From Microbacterium sp. MYb66 (GTDB lineage: Bacteria; Actinomycetota; Actinomycetes; Actinomycetales; Microbacteriaceae), in assembly GCF_002979435.1 (NCBI RefSeq), contig NZ_PCOV01000001.1, positions 372,001 to 436,000 of the forward strand: DNA of 64,000 nucleotides, written 5' to 3'. The translations under genes and the position numbers were made by a program. The notes below the pieces were generated by a model, which did no database searches, had not been told where the DNA came from, and saw only the letters and a list, made by a program, of their open reading frames with translations. Of the stretch, positions 8,103-16,590 are shown in pieces (positions within the stretch are counted from its first letter, which is position 1; every line of letters starts with the position of its first letter).

Positions 8103-10247
8103 ATGCCGACCACGGCAACCGCCGCCACGCGGCGCAAGAAGACGTCCCGTCGCGACGATGAGGCACCCCTCATCCCGATCCTCGCGCGCAAGGTGCGCGA
8201 GATCGAGGCGAAGTCGCAGCGAGGAAAGCTGGGCCCGACGAACCGGGTCAAGTTCCAGGTGATCGCCTTCCTGGTGCGCGAGGAGCGCGCCAGGGTGAAG
8301 GCGGATGCCGAGATCGGCGACCCCGCACGCGCCGAGCTGCTGAAGCGCCTCGACGGCGTGGCCACCATCCTCGCGAAGACGGCTGCGCGCGACACATCGC
8401 TCATCCAGCTCCTCGAAGCCGACCAGGCGACGTCGCCGGTGGCGAAGCGCATGCGCCGTGACTGGCTGCTCGAGTCCGGGGCCGAGCTCGCGCCTGAAGA
8501 GCTCATCATCGCGGATGCGGCGCCCGTGCAGATCTCGGTGGTGCCGGCCGCGATCGCGGAGCGGCAGGTCACCCCGCCATCCGTGGAAGCGCGCCAGCTG
8601 GCCAACCCCTTCCTCGCTCCCGATCTGACGCCGCGCTCGACCGCCACCCCGCGCCGCCGTCTCGACGGCTGGGAGCTCATGGGGCCGCTGTACAAGGCCT
8701 TCGAGACCGGTGCGGGCGGCTCCGCGGCGACGATGGAGTTGCCGCCGGCTCCCGAGTTCGACCACCTCTCGCCCAAGGGGCTCGAGGTCATGGTCCATCA
8801 GTCGCGTTTCCTCGAGGCAGTCAAGGCAGGACATCGCAGCTTCCTCCTGGCCGACGAGCCCGGACTCGGGAAGACCGCGCAGTCGGTGCTCGCCGCCTCG
8901 GTCGCCGGGGCCTACCCGCTGCTCGCCGTCGTCCCCAACGTCGTGAAGATGAACTGGGCACGAGAGGTCGAGCGCTGGACTCCGCAGCGACGAGCCACCG
9001 TCATCCAAGGCGACGGCACCGACATCGACGCCTTCGCCGATGTGTTCATCGTGAACTACGAGATCCTCGATCGTCATCTCTCCTGGCTGGCGTCGATCGG
9101 CCTGCGCGGCATGGTGGTCGACGAGGCGCACTTCATCAAGAACCTCTCCTCGCAGCGGTCGCAGAACGTGCTCTCACTGGCCGCCCAGGTGCGTGAGCGC
9201 ACGCCCGGTCACGATCCGCTGATGCTCGCGCTCACCGGTACGCCCCTGATCAACGATGTCGAGGACTTCGACGCGATCTGGCGCTTCCTCGGCTGGACGA
9301 CCGGGGAGAAGCCGGGACCAGAGCTCATGGAGAAGCTGGACGCGACCGGATTCACACCGGCCGACAAGGCGTTCTACCCGGAGGCGCGCGACGCCGTGAT
9401 CTCGATGGGTATCGTCCGTCGCAAGAAGAAAGACGTCGCAGCCGACCTCCCCGACAAGCTGATCGCCGATCTGCCCGTGCAGCTCGACGACGAGTTCGGG
9501 CGCAGCATCCGTCAGGCCGAGCGCGAGCTGGGTGAACGGCTCGCCGCGCGCTACCGCCGCATCATCGAGGCCCGTGGTGATCGTGGGCTCGCGCCCGGAG
9601 AGATCGACGACGACATCGTGCGTCTCGTCGCTCAGAACGAGCTCGAGGAATCGAAGGCCGCCGGCACCGGGGGAGACAACGTCTTCACCATGGTCCGCCG
9701 CATCGGCCAGGCCAAGGCGCCGCTCGCTGCGGACTACGCCGCGCAGCTCCAGCGCTCGGTGGGCAAGGTCGTCTTCTTCGCGAAGCACATCGACGTCATG
9801 GACCAGGCGGAGGCGCACTTCGCCGCCGCCGGTATCCGGTCGGTGTCGATCCGCGGAGACCAGACCTCCACCGCGCGCCAGCAGGCGATCGACGACTTCA
9901 ACGGCGACCCGGCCGTCGGCATCGCCGTCTGCTCGCTCACGGCGGCAGGCGTCGGACTCAACCTGCAGGCGGCGTCGAACGTCGTGCTCGCCGAGCTCTC
10001 GTGGACCGCCGCGGAGCAGACGCAGGCGATCGACCGTGTCCACCGGATCGGACAGGACGAGCCGGTCACCGCGTGGCGGATCATCGCCGCGCACACGATC
10101 GACACCAAGATCGCCGAGCTGATCGATCAGAAGCAGGGGCTCGCGGCACGTGCGCTCGATGGGGAAGCCATCGACGAGTCGGCCGCAGAGCCCGTGCAGC
10201 TCGCGGCGCTCATGCACCTGCTGCGGCAGGCGCTGGGGGCGGCGTAG
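8103..10247 (+). CDS. SNF2-family DEAH-box ATPase/helicase
   Basis: This is an SF2 ATPase of the SNF2/SMARCAL1-like group, which moves along or remodels DNA using ATP. The 714-residue protein has an N-terminal ~210-residue region of unknown role, Walker A DEPGLGKT at 251-258 and DEAH at 340-343. A second RecA-like lobe ends in the SNF2 motif VI segment QAIDRVHRIGQ. The ATG at 8103 was chosen because AGGAGGA lies at 8094-8100; the frame stays open further upstream but without a better start. Flanked by a terminator upstream and pfkA downstream. The biological role (repair, fork restart) is inferred from the family. Confidence 0.88.
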   Translation: MPTTATAATRRKKTSRRDDEAPLIPILARKVREIEAKSQRGKLGPTNRVKFQVIAFLVREERARVKADAEIGDPARAELLKRLDGVATILAKTAARDTSLIQLLEADQATSPVAKRMRRDWLLESGAELAPEELIIADAAPVQISVVPAAIAERQVTPPSVEARQLANPFLAPDLTPRSTATPRRRLDGWELMGPLYKAFETGAGGSAATMELPPAPEFDHLSPKGLEVMVHQSRFLEAVKAGHRSFLLADEPGLGKTAQSVLAASVAGAYPLLAVVPNVVKMNWAREVERWTPQRRATVIQGDGTDIDAFADVFIVNYEILDRHLSWLASIGLRGMVVDEAHFIKNLSSQRSQNVLSLAAQVRERTPGHDPLMLALTGTPLINDVEDFDAIWRFLGWTTGEKPGPELMEKLDATGFTPADKAFYPEARDAVISMGIVRRKKKDVAADLPDKLIADLPVQLDDEFGRSIRQAERELGERLAARYRRIIEARGDRGLAPGEIDDDIVRLVAQNELEESKAAGTGGDNVFTMVRRIGQAKAPLAADYAAQLQRSVGKVVFFAKHIDVMDQAEAHFAAAGIRSVSIRGDQTSTARQQAIDDFNGDPAVGIAVCSLTAAGVGLNLQAASNVVLAELSWTAAEQTQAIDRVHRIGQDEPVTAWRIIAAHTIDTKIAELIDQKQGLAARALDGEAIDESAAEPVQLAALMHLLRQALGAA

Positions 10248-10450
10248 GGCCTCAAGAAACTCGGTTCTTAACACCGAAATCGACACCTCATCCGGCAAGC
10301 GCGCGAAGTTCGTCGATTCGGGTGGATGCCGTCGTCAAGATCGAAGGTTTTCGCCGGGTTCGAATGGCGCCCGGGCACGCCGGGGCACTAGTGTCGATCG
10401 AAGGCAGCGTCGCCTTTTCCCCCATCTCCCGAACGTCTGAAGGCACCAGC

Positions 10451-11479
10451 ATGAAGATCGGCATCCTGACGAGCGGCGGCGACTGCCCCGGCCTCAACGC
10501 GGTCATCCGCGGCATCGTGCTCAAGGGCACGACCACGTACGACCTGGAGTTCGTCGGCATCCGCGACGGCTGGCGGGGCCTCGTCGACGGTGACTTCATG
10601 CCGCTGACCCGCCATGAGGTGAAGGGTCTGTCGAAGGTCGGCGGTACGATCCTCGGCACCAGCCGCACGAACCCGTACGAGGGGGAGCGCGGAGGCGCGG
10701 AGAACATCGCCAAGACCCTCTACGGGCACAAGATCGACGGCATCATCGCGATCGGCGGCGAGGGCACGCTGGCTGCGGCCGATCGTCTCGCGAAGGACGG
10801 GATCAAGGTCATCGGCGTCCCCAAGACGATCGACAACGATCTCCAGGCGACGGACTACTCGTTCGGCTTCGACACGGCCGTGAACATCGCCACCGATGCG
10901 ATGGATCGACTCCGCACCACCGGAGACTCCCACCAACGGTGCATGGTCGCCGAGGTCATGGGTCGCCACGTCGGCTGGATCGCGCTGCACGCGGGCATGG
11001 CCGCCGGCGCCCACGTCATCTGCATCCCCGAGGTGCCGATGTCGATCGACGACATCACCGAGCTCGTGACGAGCGCGCACGACCGCGGTCGTGCGCCGCT
11101 CGTCGTCGTCTCCGAGGGCTTCAAGCTCCTCGGCATGGACGAGGCCTACAGCGACAAGGGCCTCGATGCGTTCAACCGGCCGCGACTCGGCGGCATCGGC
11201 GACCTTCTGGCGCCGGAGATCGAGCGCATCACCGGCATCGAGACGCGAGCCACGATCCTCGGGCACATCCAGCGCGGCGGTTCACCGTCGGCGTTCGACA
11301 GGGTCCTCGCGACGCGACTCGGGCTGCACGCCGCGGACGCGCTCGTCGATGGCGCCTGGGGCCAGATGGTGGCGATGCAGGGCACCGACATCGTCCGGGT
11401 GCCGTTCGCCGATGCTCTGGGCGAGCTGAACACGGTTCCGCGCTACCGCTACGACGAGGCTGCAGCGCTCTTCGGCTGA
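10451..11479 (+). CDS. pfkA: 6-phosphofructokinase (group III, ATP-type active site)
   Basis: PfkA phosphorylates fructose 6-phosphate in glycolysis. The 342-residue protein begins with the nucleotide loop TSGGDCPGLNAVIRG. GGEGT is at 102-106 and PKTIDND at 124-130, then MGRHVGW and the sugar-phosphate segment GHIQRGGSPSAFDR. Gly105 is the residue typical of ATP users (PPi users have Asp there), while Lys125 is typical of the PPi-type lineage. This pairing is known in actinobacterial group III ATP-PFKs. The ATG at 10451 gives the canonical N-terminus. A TAGTGT box near 10387 may be its -10. Confidence 0.94.
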   Translation: MKIGILTSGGDCPGLNAVIRGIVLKGTTTYDLEFVGIRDGWRGLVDGDFMPLTRHEVKGLSKVGGTILGTSRTNPYEGERGGAENIAKTLYGHKIDGIIAIGGEGTLAAADRLAKDGIKVIGVPKTIDNDLQATDYSFGFDTAVNIATDAMDRLRTTGDSHQRCMVAEVMGRHVGWIALHAGMAAGAHVICIPEVPMSIDDITELVTSAHDRGRAPLVVVSEGFKLLGMDEAYSDKGLDAFNRPRLGGIGDLLAPEIERITGIETRATILGHIQRGGSPSAFDRVLATRLGLHAADALVDGAWGQMVAMQGTDIVRVPFADALGELNTVPRYRYDEAAALFG

Positions 11480-11508
11480 CCCCGCGTCTGCGTTGAGCCC
11501 GCGTCTCC

Positions 11509-11540
11509 GCTGAGCCCGCCCGTTCGAGGGCGGACTCAGC
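11509..11540. terminator. Bidirectional terminator between pfkA and the S9 peptidase
   Basis: Arms of 13 bases (11509-11521 and 11528-11540) with one mismatch around the loop GTTCGA, core GAGCCCGCCC / GGGCGGACTC. It lies between two convergent stop codons and can serve both. Confidence 0.7.
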
Positions 11541-11549
11541 CGCAGCGGA

Positions 11550-13649
11550 TCACGCCTCGGCGAGCCCCAGGGTGTCGAGGAGCCACGCGAGCTCGAACGC
11601 CCGCTCCTTCCATGAGTTGTAACGTCCGCTCACGCCGCCGTGCCCGGCGACCATCTCGCACTTGAGGAGCACGTCGGATGCACCGGCTTCGCGCAGCCGG
11701 GCGACCCATTTCGCCGGTTCGACATAGAGGACGCGGGTGTCGTTGAGAGAGGTCACCGCGAGGATCCTCGGGTACTCGACGCCGTCGCGGACGTTCTCGT
11801 AGGGGCTGTACGACTTCATGTATGCGTAGACGTCCGCGTCGTGGAGCGGGTCGCCCCATTCATCCCACTCGATCACGGTCAGCGGCAGCGACGGGTCGAG
11901 GATCGTCGTCAGAGCGTCCACGAACGGCACCCCCGCGAGGATTCCGGCGAAGAGCTCCGGCGCGAGGTTGGCCACCGCGCCCATGAGCAGTCCGCCGGCG
12001 CTGCCTCCCTCGGCCACCATCCGCTTCGGCGTCGTCACACCGGTCGCGACCAGGTGCTCGCCGCAGGAGACGAAGTCCGTGAACGTGTTGCGCTTGTGGA
12101 GGAGCTTGCCGTCCTCGTACCACTGCCGACCCATCTCGCCTCCTCCGCGCACGTGCGCGACCGCGAAGATCACGCCTCTGTCGAGCTCGGAGAGCCGCGC
12201 GACCGAGAAACCGGGGTCGATGGAGTGCTCATAGGAGCCGTAGCCGTACAGGTGCACCGGGCGCGGCTCGGTACCGGGCTCACCGAACGACCGCTTCCAG
12301 ACGAGCGAGATGGGCACCCGGACACCGTCGGCGGCAGTGGCCCACTCCCGCCGCTGTCCGTATTCCGCAGGGTCGTATCCGCCCAGCACAGGCACCTGCT
12401 TACGCAGCACCAGCTCTCGGGTTGCGAGATCGAGGTCGTAAACGGTGCCCGGCGTGACGAACGAGGTGTAGCCCAGTCGCAGGAACGGGGAGTGCCACTC
12501 CGGGTTTCCGCTGACGCCTGCCGAGTAGAGCGGCTCGTCGAACGCCAGCTCATCCACCGCGTCCGTCGCGTAGTCGAGCAGGCCGACGCGCTCGAGTCCT
12601 TCGCTGCGGTATTCGACGGTAGCGAAGTCACGGAACGCGTCGACGCCGAGGAGACGCCTGCCCTGCTCATGTGCGAGCACCACGTGCCGCTCACCCTGCG
12701 GGTCGGCGGCCGACACCGAGACGAGCTCGAAGTCGAGCGCCTCGTCGTTGTGCAGTATGAGAAGTCGGTCCTGGCCGTTTACGACCGCGTGCTCGATCGA
12801 GTACTCGACGCCGTCACGACGAGGCCAGACGAGCCGCGGCTCAGCGGTGAGGTCACCGGTCAGGTCGACCAGATACTCCTCGCTCGTGATGCTCGAGCCG
12901 ACTCCGATGACCAGGTACCGGCGGCTGCGGGTGATCCCGGCGCCGAGCCAGAACTTCTCGTCCGGCTCGTGGAAGAGCTTCGCGTCGTCGGAGACAGGGG
13001 TGCCGAGGCGGTGCAGCCAGAGCGTGTCCGGCCGCCACGCCTCATCACGGGTCGTGTAGAGCACCCCGGTGCCGTCCGGGGTGAAGAAGGCGCCGCCGGT
13101 GTTCGGGATCTCGTCGTCGAGGGTCGTGCCCGTCGTCAGGTCGCGGATGCGCACCGTGTACAGCTCGTCGCCTTCGAAGTCGGTCGACCAGAGCAGCTTC
13201 GTCGCATCGTCGGACGTGTCGAAGGCGCCGAGCGAGAAGAACTCGTGCCCCTCCGCCTCCACGTTGCCGTCGAGCAGGACGACCTCGCCGGGGACCGGCA
13301 CGCCAGGCTCCAGAGTCGGGGGAGTCCAGTCACCGGGCTCGGCGGCGGCGCGGCAGTGGATGCCGTACTGGGCGCCCTCCTCGGTGCGGCTGTAGTACCA
13401 CCAGTCGCCGCGACGGGTGGGGACGGAGAGATCCGTCTCCTGCACTCTGCCCTTGATCTCCTCGAACAGTCGCTCCCGCAGATCTGCAAGGTGTGCCGTC
13501 TCGGCGTCGGTGTGGGCGTTCTCCGCCTCGAGGTGGGAGATGACCTCCGCGGCGTCCTTGGCACGGAGCCATTCGTAGGGATCATCGAAGGTGTCACCGT
13601 GGTGGGTGCGGAGTGCCGAGCGGCGGTCGGCGGCGGGGGCGTCAGTCAC
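11550..13649 (-). CDS. ptrB: S9A serine peptidase, oligopeptidase B-like
   Basis: A prolyl-oligopeptidase-family enzyme that cleaves short peptides, probably in the cytosol since no signal peptide is present. The 699-residue protein has a beta-propeller N-terminal part and a C-terminal alpha/beta hydrolase domain. The triad is visible: Ser550 in GGSAGGLLMGA, Asp637 in SLNDTRV and His670 in AGHGG. The architecture and length (oligopeptidase B is ~690 aa) favour protease II (cleavage after Lys/Arg) over prolyl oligopeptidase, but substrate specificity is inferred. The GTG start is 6 bases after a TAGCGT box, so the mRNA is probably leaderless. Confidence 0.9.
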   Translation of the reverse strand: MTDAPAADRRSALRTHHGDTFDDPYEWLRAKDAAEVISHLEAENAHTDAETAHLADLRERLFEEIKGRVQETDLSVPTRRGDWWYYSRTEEGAQYGIHCRAAAEPGDWTPPTLEPGVPVPGEVVLLDGNVEAEGHEFFSLGAFDTSDDATKLLWSTDFEGDELYTVRIRDLTTGTTLDDEIPNTGGAFFTPDGTGVLYTTRDEAWRPDTLWLHRLGTPVSDDAKLFHEPDEKFWLGAGITRSRRYLVIGVGSSITSEEYLVDLTGDLTAEPRLVWPRRDGVEYSIEHAVVNGQDRLLILHNDEALDFELVSVSAADPQGERHVVLAHEQGRRLLGVDAFRDFATVEYRSEGLERVGLLDYATDAVDELAFDEPLYSAGVSGNPEWHSPFLRLGYTSFVTPGTVYDLDLATRELVLRKQVPVLGGYDPAEYGQRREWATAADGVRVPISLVWKRSFGEPGTEPRPVHLYGYGSYEHSIDPGFSVARLSELDRGVIFAVAHVRGGGEMGRQWYEDGKLLHKRNTFTDFVSCGEHLVATGVTTPKRMVAEGGSAGGLLMGAVANLAPELFAGILAGVPFVDALTTILDPSLPLTVIEWDEWGDPLHDADVYAYMKSYSPYENVRDGVEYPRILAVTSLNDTRVLYVEPAKWVARLREAGASDVLLKCEMVAGHGGVSGRYNSWKERAFELAWLLDTLGLAEA

Positions 13650-13655
13650 CGTCTC

Positions 13656-13661
13656 ACGCTA
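13656..13661 (-). promoter_or_regulatory. -10 box of the S9 peptidase gene (leaderless)
   Basis: TAGCGT on the minus strand, 6 bases from the GTG start at 13649. Confidence 0.55.
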
Positions 13662-13714
13662 TCCCAGGTCGAGTTGACCGGCACGGGGGAGGGTGGGAGG
13701 ATTTAGCGGGGCCG

Positions 13715-13742
13715 GTTAACGGAAGTCAAACCCACGGTGAAC
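13715..13742 (+). promoter_or_regulatory. Direct repeats before the phosphate transporter, possible PHO box
   Basis: GTTAAC (13715), GTCAAA (13725) and GTGAAC (13737) are spaced 10 and 12 bases apart, roughly the 11-base period of actinobacterial PhoP boxes. The match is loose, so this is a suggestion only. Confidence 0.35.
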
Positions 13743-13806
13743 TCTTCGTTCGTCACGTCGATCTCGTCGACACCTCCTTTCTTCCTCAAACGACCGAAAG
13801 CGAACG

Positions 13807-15198
13807 GTGGAAACCGCAGCCCTCATCGTCGTGCTTGTCATCGCGCTGGCACTCTTCTTCGACTTCACCAACGGCTTTCACGACACGGCGAACGCCATGG
13901 CGACGCCGATCGCCACCGGCGCGCTGAAGCCCAAGACCGCCGTCCTCCTCGCCGCCGTGCTGAACCTCGTCGGCGCCTTCCTCTCGACGGAGGTCTCGAA
14001 GACCATCTCGGGCGGCATCATCCGCGAGGATGCGATCCTCGACGCGGGAACCGACCTCTTCCTGTCTTTGATCTTCGCCGGTCTAATCGGTGCCATCACC
14101 TGGAACATGCTGACCTGGCTCCTCGGCCTGCCGTCGAGCTCGTCGCACGCCCTCTTCGGCGGACTCATCGGCGCGACCCTGGTCGGAGCCGGAATCGGCG
14201 GCATCGACTTCGGCATGGTGCTCTCGAAGATCGTCCTCCCCGCCCTGATCGCTCCGGTCACGGCCGGTCTCATCGCCTTCGCGGCGACGAAGATCGCCTA
14301 TTCGGTCACCCGTCGCTACGACGGCAAGCCCGACGGCCGCGACGGGTTCCGGTGGGGACAGATCTTCACGTCATCCCTGGTCGCCCTCGCCCACGGCACC
14401 AATGACGCGCAGAAGACCATGGGCGTGATCACGCTCGCCATGATCACGATCGGCTGGCAGTCCGGCGCGCACCACGAGCCCGAGCTCTGGGTGATCATCG
14501 CCTGTGCGTTCACGATCGCACTCGGCACCTACCTCGGTGGATGGCGCATCATCCGCACCCTCGGCAAGGGCCTCACCGACGTCAAGCCCGCCCAGGGCTT
14601 CGCGGCGGAGAGCTCGACGGCCGCCACCATCCTCGCCTCCAGCGCCCTCGGTTTCGCACTCTCCACGACCCAGGTCGCCTCGGGTTCGGTCATCGGCTCG
14701 GGCCTCGGTCGCCGCGGCTCCACGGTGCGCTGGCGGACGGCCGGTCGCATCGGCATCGGCTGGCTGCTGACCCTCCCCGCCGCGGGTGGAGTCGGCGCAC
14801 TCGCCGCGCTGCTGGTCGTCTGGCTCGGCAACTGGGGTGTCGCGATCGACGCGGTCATCGCGCTCGTGATCATCCTCGGCCTGTTCATGCGCTCGCGCCG
14901 GAACGCCGTCACCTCGGCGAACGCGATGAGTGACGTCGCCGAGTCCGGCAGGGCCATCGAGCTTCCCGATACCCCTCCGCCGACGCGACGGCAGCAGCGT
15001 ATCGAGCAGGCCAAGGCGGAGGCCAAGGCACGTGCCGAGGCGCGGGAGAAGGCGAAGAGCCAGGCCAAGGCCAAAGCCAAGAAGGATGCCGAGGCCAAGG
15101 CGAAGAAGAAGGCCCAGGCGAAGGCCGGTGCCGGCGCGCCGAAGTCTGCGGCATCGTCGAAAGATGCGGACACGGACCGGAACGGGGTCTCGGAATGA
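13807..15198 (+). CDS. pitA: PiT-family inorganic phosphate transporter
   Basis: A proton-coupled low-affinity phosphate permease of the inner membrane. The 463-residue protein shows both PiT signature repeats: FTNGFHDTANAMAT near residue 20 and AHGTNDAQKTMGV near residue 200, each followed by hydrophobic helices. After the last helix (~residue 372) there is an unusual ~90-residue cytoplasmic tail, very rich in Lys, Ala and Glu and predicted helical. The GTG at 13807 lacks a strong ribosome site. The stop overlaps the next gene by ATGA, so the two are made together. Confidence 0.9.
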   Translation: METAALIVVLVIALALFFDFTNGFHDTANAMATPIATGALKPKTAVLLAAVLNLVGAFLSTEVSKTISGGIIREDAILDAGTDLFLSLIFAGLIGAITWNMLTWLLGLPSSSSHALFGGLIGATLVGAGIGGIDFGMVLSKIVLPALIAPVTAGLIAFAATKIAYSVTRRYDGKPDGRDGFRWGQIFTSSLVALAHGTNDAQKTMGVITLAMITIGWQSGAHHEPELWVIIACAFTIALGTYLGGWRIIRTLGKGLTDVKPAQGFAAESSTAATILASSALGFALSTTQVASGSVIGSGLGRRGSTVRWRTAGRIGIGWLLTLPAAGGVGALAALLVVWLGNWGVAIDAVIALVIILGLFMRSRRNAVTSANAMSDVAESGRAIELPDTPPPTRRQQRIEQAKAEAKARAEAREKAKSQAKAKAKKDAEAKAKKKAQAKAGAGAPKSAASSKDADTDRNGVSE

Positions 15199-15530
15199 AC
15201 GTCGTCATCGACTGGCTCGCCTTCCTCCAGGTGTTCCTGGCCGCGCTCATCGGGGCCACCGCGATCGTCACCTTCTATGCTCTCGGTCTCCGTCTGCTGG
15301 TGCGCAGCGGTCGCGCTCCGGTGGTGAGCCCTGCGGAGTTCACCGACGCCATCACGGTGATCACCGAGAAGGAGCTCAAGCGCGCCGAGAAGCAGGCGGC
15401 GAAGGCCGCGCGCAAGAGCCCGCTGACGGAGGGGCAGAAATCGCTCGCGCTCGTCGGGGCGTATGGATGCTTCGCTCTCTGCGCCGCCGCGGTGATCGGC
15501 GGCATCCTGCTTCTCGTCGTCGGCCACTGA
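15195..15530 (+). CDS. Small membrane protein paired with the phosphate transporter
   Basis: 111 residues with one hydrophobic helix near the N-terminus, a central charged Lys/Ala-rich helix (about residues 55-80) and a second hydrophobic helix at the C-terminus. The ATG overlaps the transporter stop (ATGA). The charged segment is similar in composition to the transporter tail, so a physical partnership is possible but unproven. No family recognised. Confidence 0.72.
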   Translation: MNVVIDWLAFLQVFLAALIGATAIVTFYALGLRLLVRSGRAPVVSPAEFTDAITVITEKELKRAEKQAAKAARKSPLTEGQKSLALVGAYGCFALCAAAVIGGILLLVVGH

Positions 15531-15595
15531 CGGCGTCGGAGCGGATCGTCCACCAGGTGTCGTCGATACTGTTCCTTCGGATCTGCGCTCGCGCC

Positions 15596-15601
15596 TAGGC
15601 T
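15596..15601 (+). promoter_or_regulatory. -10 box of the phosphoesterase gene (leaderless)
   Basis: TAGGCT, 6 bases before the ATG at 15608. Confidence 0.6.
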
Positions 15602-15607
15602 GGTGCC

Positions 15608-16528
15608 ATGTCCGCAGGAACCGGCCCTTCGTACGTCTTCGGCAGGCATGAGCCCGCGACCCACGTGCTCATCCACGTCAGCGACCCGCACTTCCTCGCG
15701 GGCGGAGCGCACCTGGGCGGACGCTACGACGTCGCGGAGAACTTCGCGCGAACGCTGGAGGCCATCCGCACCGTGCACCCGCATCCGACGGCGATCGTCG
15801 TCACAGGGGATCTCGCCGATCTGGGCGAACCGGATGCGTATCGGCGTCTTCGCGCCGCGGTCGAGCCGATCGCCGAAGAGCTGAGCGCTCCGGTCATCTG
15901 GGTCGCCGGCAACCATGACGAGCGCCCGGCCCTGCGAGCCGGGCTCCTCGATCTCGAACCGACGGAGCAGCCCATCACGGGCGTGTGGGATCTCGACGGG
16001 CTCCGTCTCATCGCGCTCGACACCAGCGTGCCGGGGTGGCATCACGGTGATCTCGACGTGGCGCAGCTGGCCTGGCTCGCGGAGGTCCTCGCCGAGCCCG
16101 CGCCCCATGGAACGCTGCTTGCGATGCACCACCCGCCGCTTCCGAGCCACCTGCCGCTGTTCGACATCCTCGAGCTGCGTCACCAGGACGAGCTCGCCGA
16201 CATCGTCCGCGACAGCGATGTCCGCGGCATCCTGGCCGGGCATCTGCACTACTCCTCGCACGGGATGTTCGCGGGTGTCCCGGTGAGCGTCGCCTCGGCG
16301 ACCTGCTACACGATGAACGTGGCACGCCCGTCGGCGGAGGTGAACGGGATGGATGCGGCACAGGCCTTCCAACTGATCCATGTGTACCCCGACACGATCA
16401 GCCACACCGTCGTCCCGGTGACCGACGCCGTGACCGGGGACTACTTCTCCGAGGCATGGCTGGAGCGCATGGCGAAGCTCACACCGGAAGGCCGACTCGA
16501 CGCCTTCTCCCGCAAGCCCGGACGCTGA
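15608..16528 (+). CDS. Calcineurin-like metallophosphoesterase, CpdA-type
   Basis: A two-metal phosphodiesterase of the class that includes CpdA/Icc cyclic-nucleotide phosphodiesterases. All metal motifs are present over 306 residues: HVSDPHF (D-x-H), VVTGDLADLG (GDxxD-like), GNHDE, an HH pair in AMHHPPLP and GHLH. The substrate cannot be told from sequence; 3',5'-cyclic nucleotides are the best guess. No signal peptide, so cytosolic. It is a single gene with its own promoter and lies before aspA in the same direction. Confidence 0.85.
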   Translation: MSAGTGPSYVFGRHEPATHVLIHVSDPHFLAGGAHLGGRYDVAENFARTLEAIRTVHPHPTAIVVTGDLADLGEPDAYRRLRAAVEPIAEELSAPVIWVAGNHDERPALRAGLLDLEPTEQPITGVWDLDGLRLIALDTSVPGWHHGDLDVAQLAWLAEVLAEPAPHGTLLAMHHPPLPSHLPLFDILELRHQDELADIVRDSDVRGILAGHLHYSSHGMFAGVPVSVASATCYTMNVARPSAEVNGMDAAQAFQLIHVYPDTISHTVVPVTDAVTGDYFSEAWLERMAKLTPEGRLDAFSRKPGR

Positions 16529-16534
16529 GCGGCG

Positions 16535-16540
16535 TAGACT
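16535..16540 (+). promoter_or_regulatory. -10 box of aspA
   Basis: TAGACT about 50 bases before the aspA ATG. The predicted transcript would start near 16547 and open with a small GGGG/CCCC hairpin, so unlike its neighbours this gene seems to have a 5' leader. Confidence 0.5.
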
Positions 16541-16590
16541 GGGGGCATCCCCCACCTTTTCCCACCCGCCACGACCCACGAGGATGTGAC

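Noticed and set aside
11640..13706. 688-codon open frame antisense to the S9 peptidase gene
   Set aside because: High-GC genes often leave an open mirror frame. The translation is Arg/Val/Gly-rich without any domain, and the opposite strand carries a complete catalytic triad.
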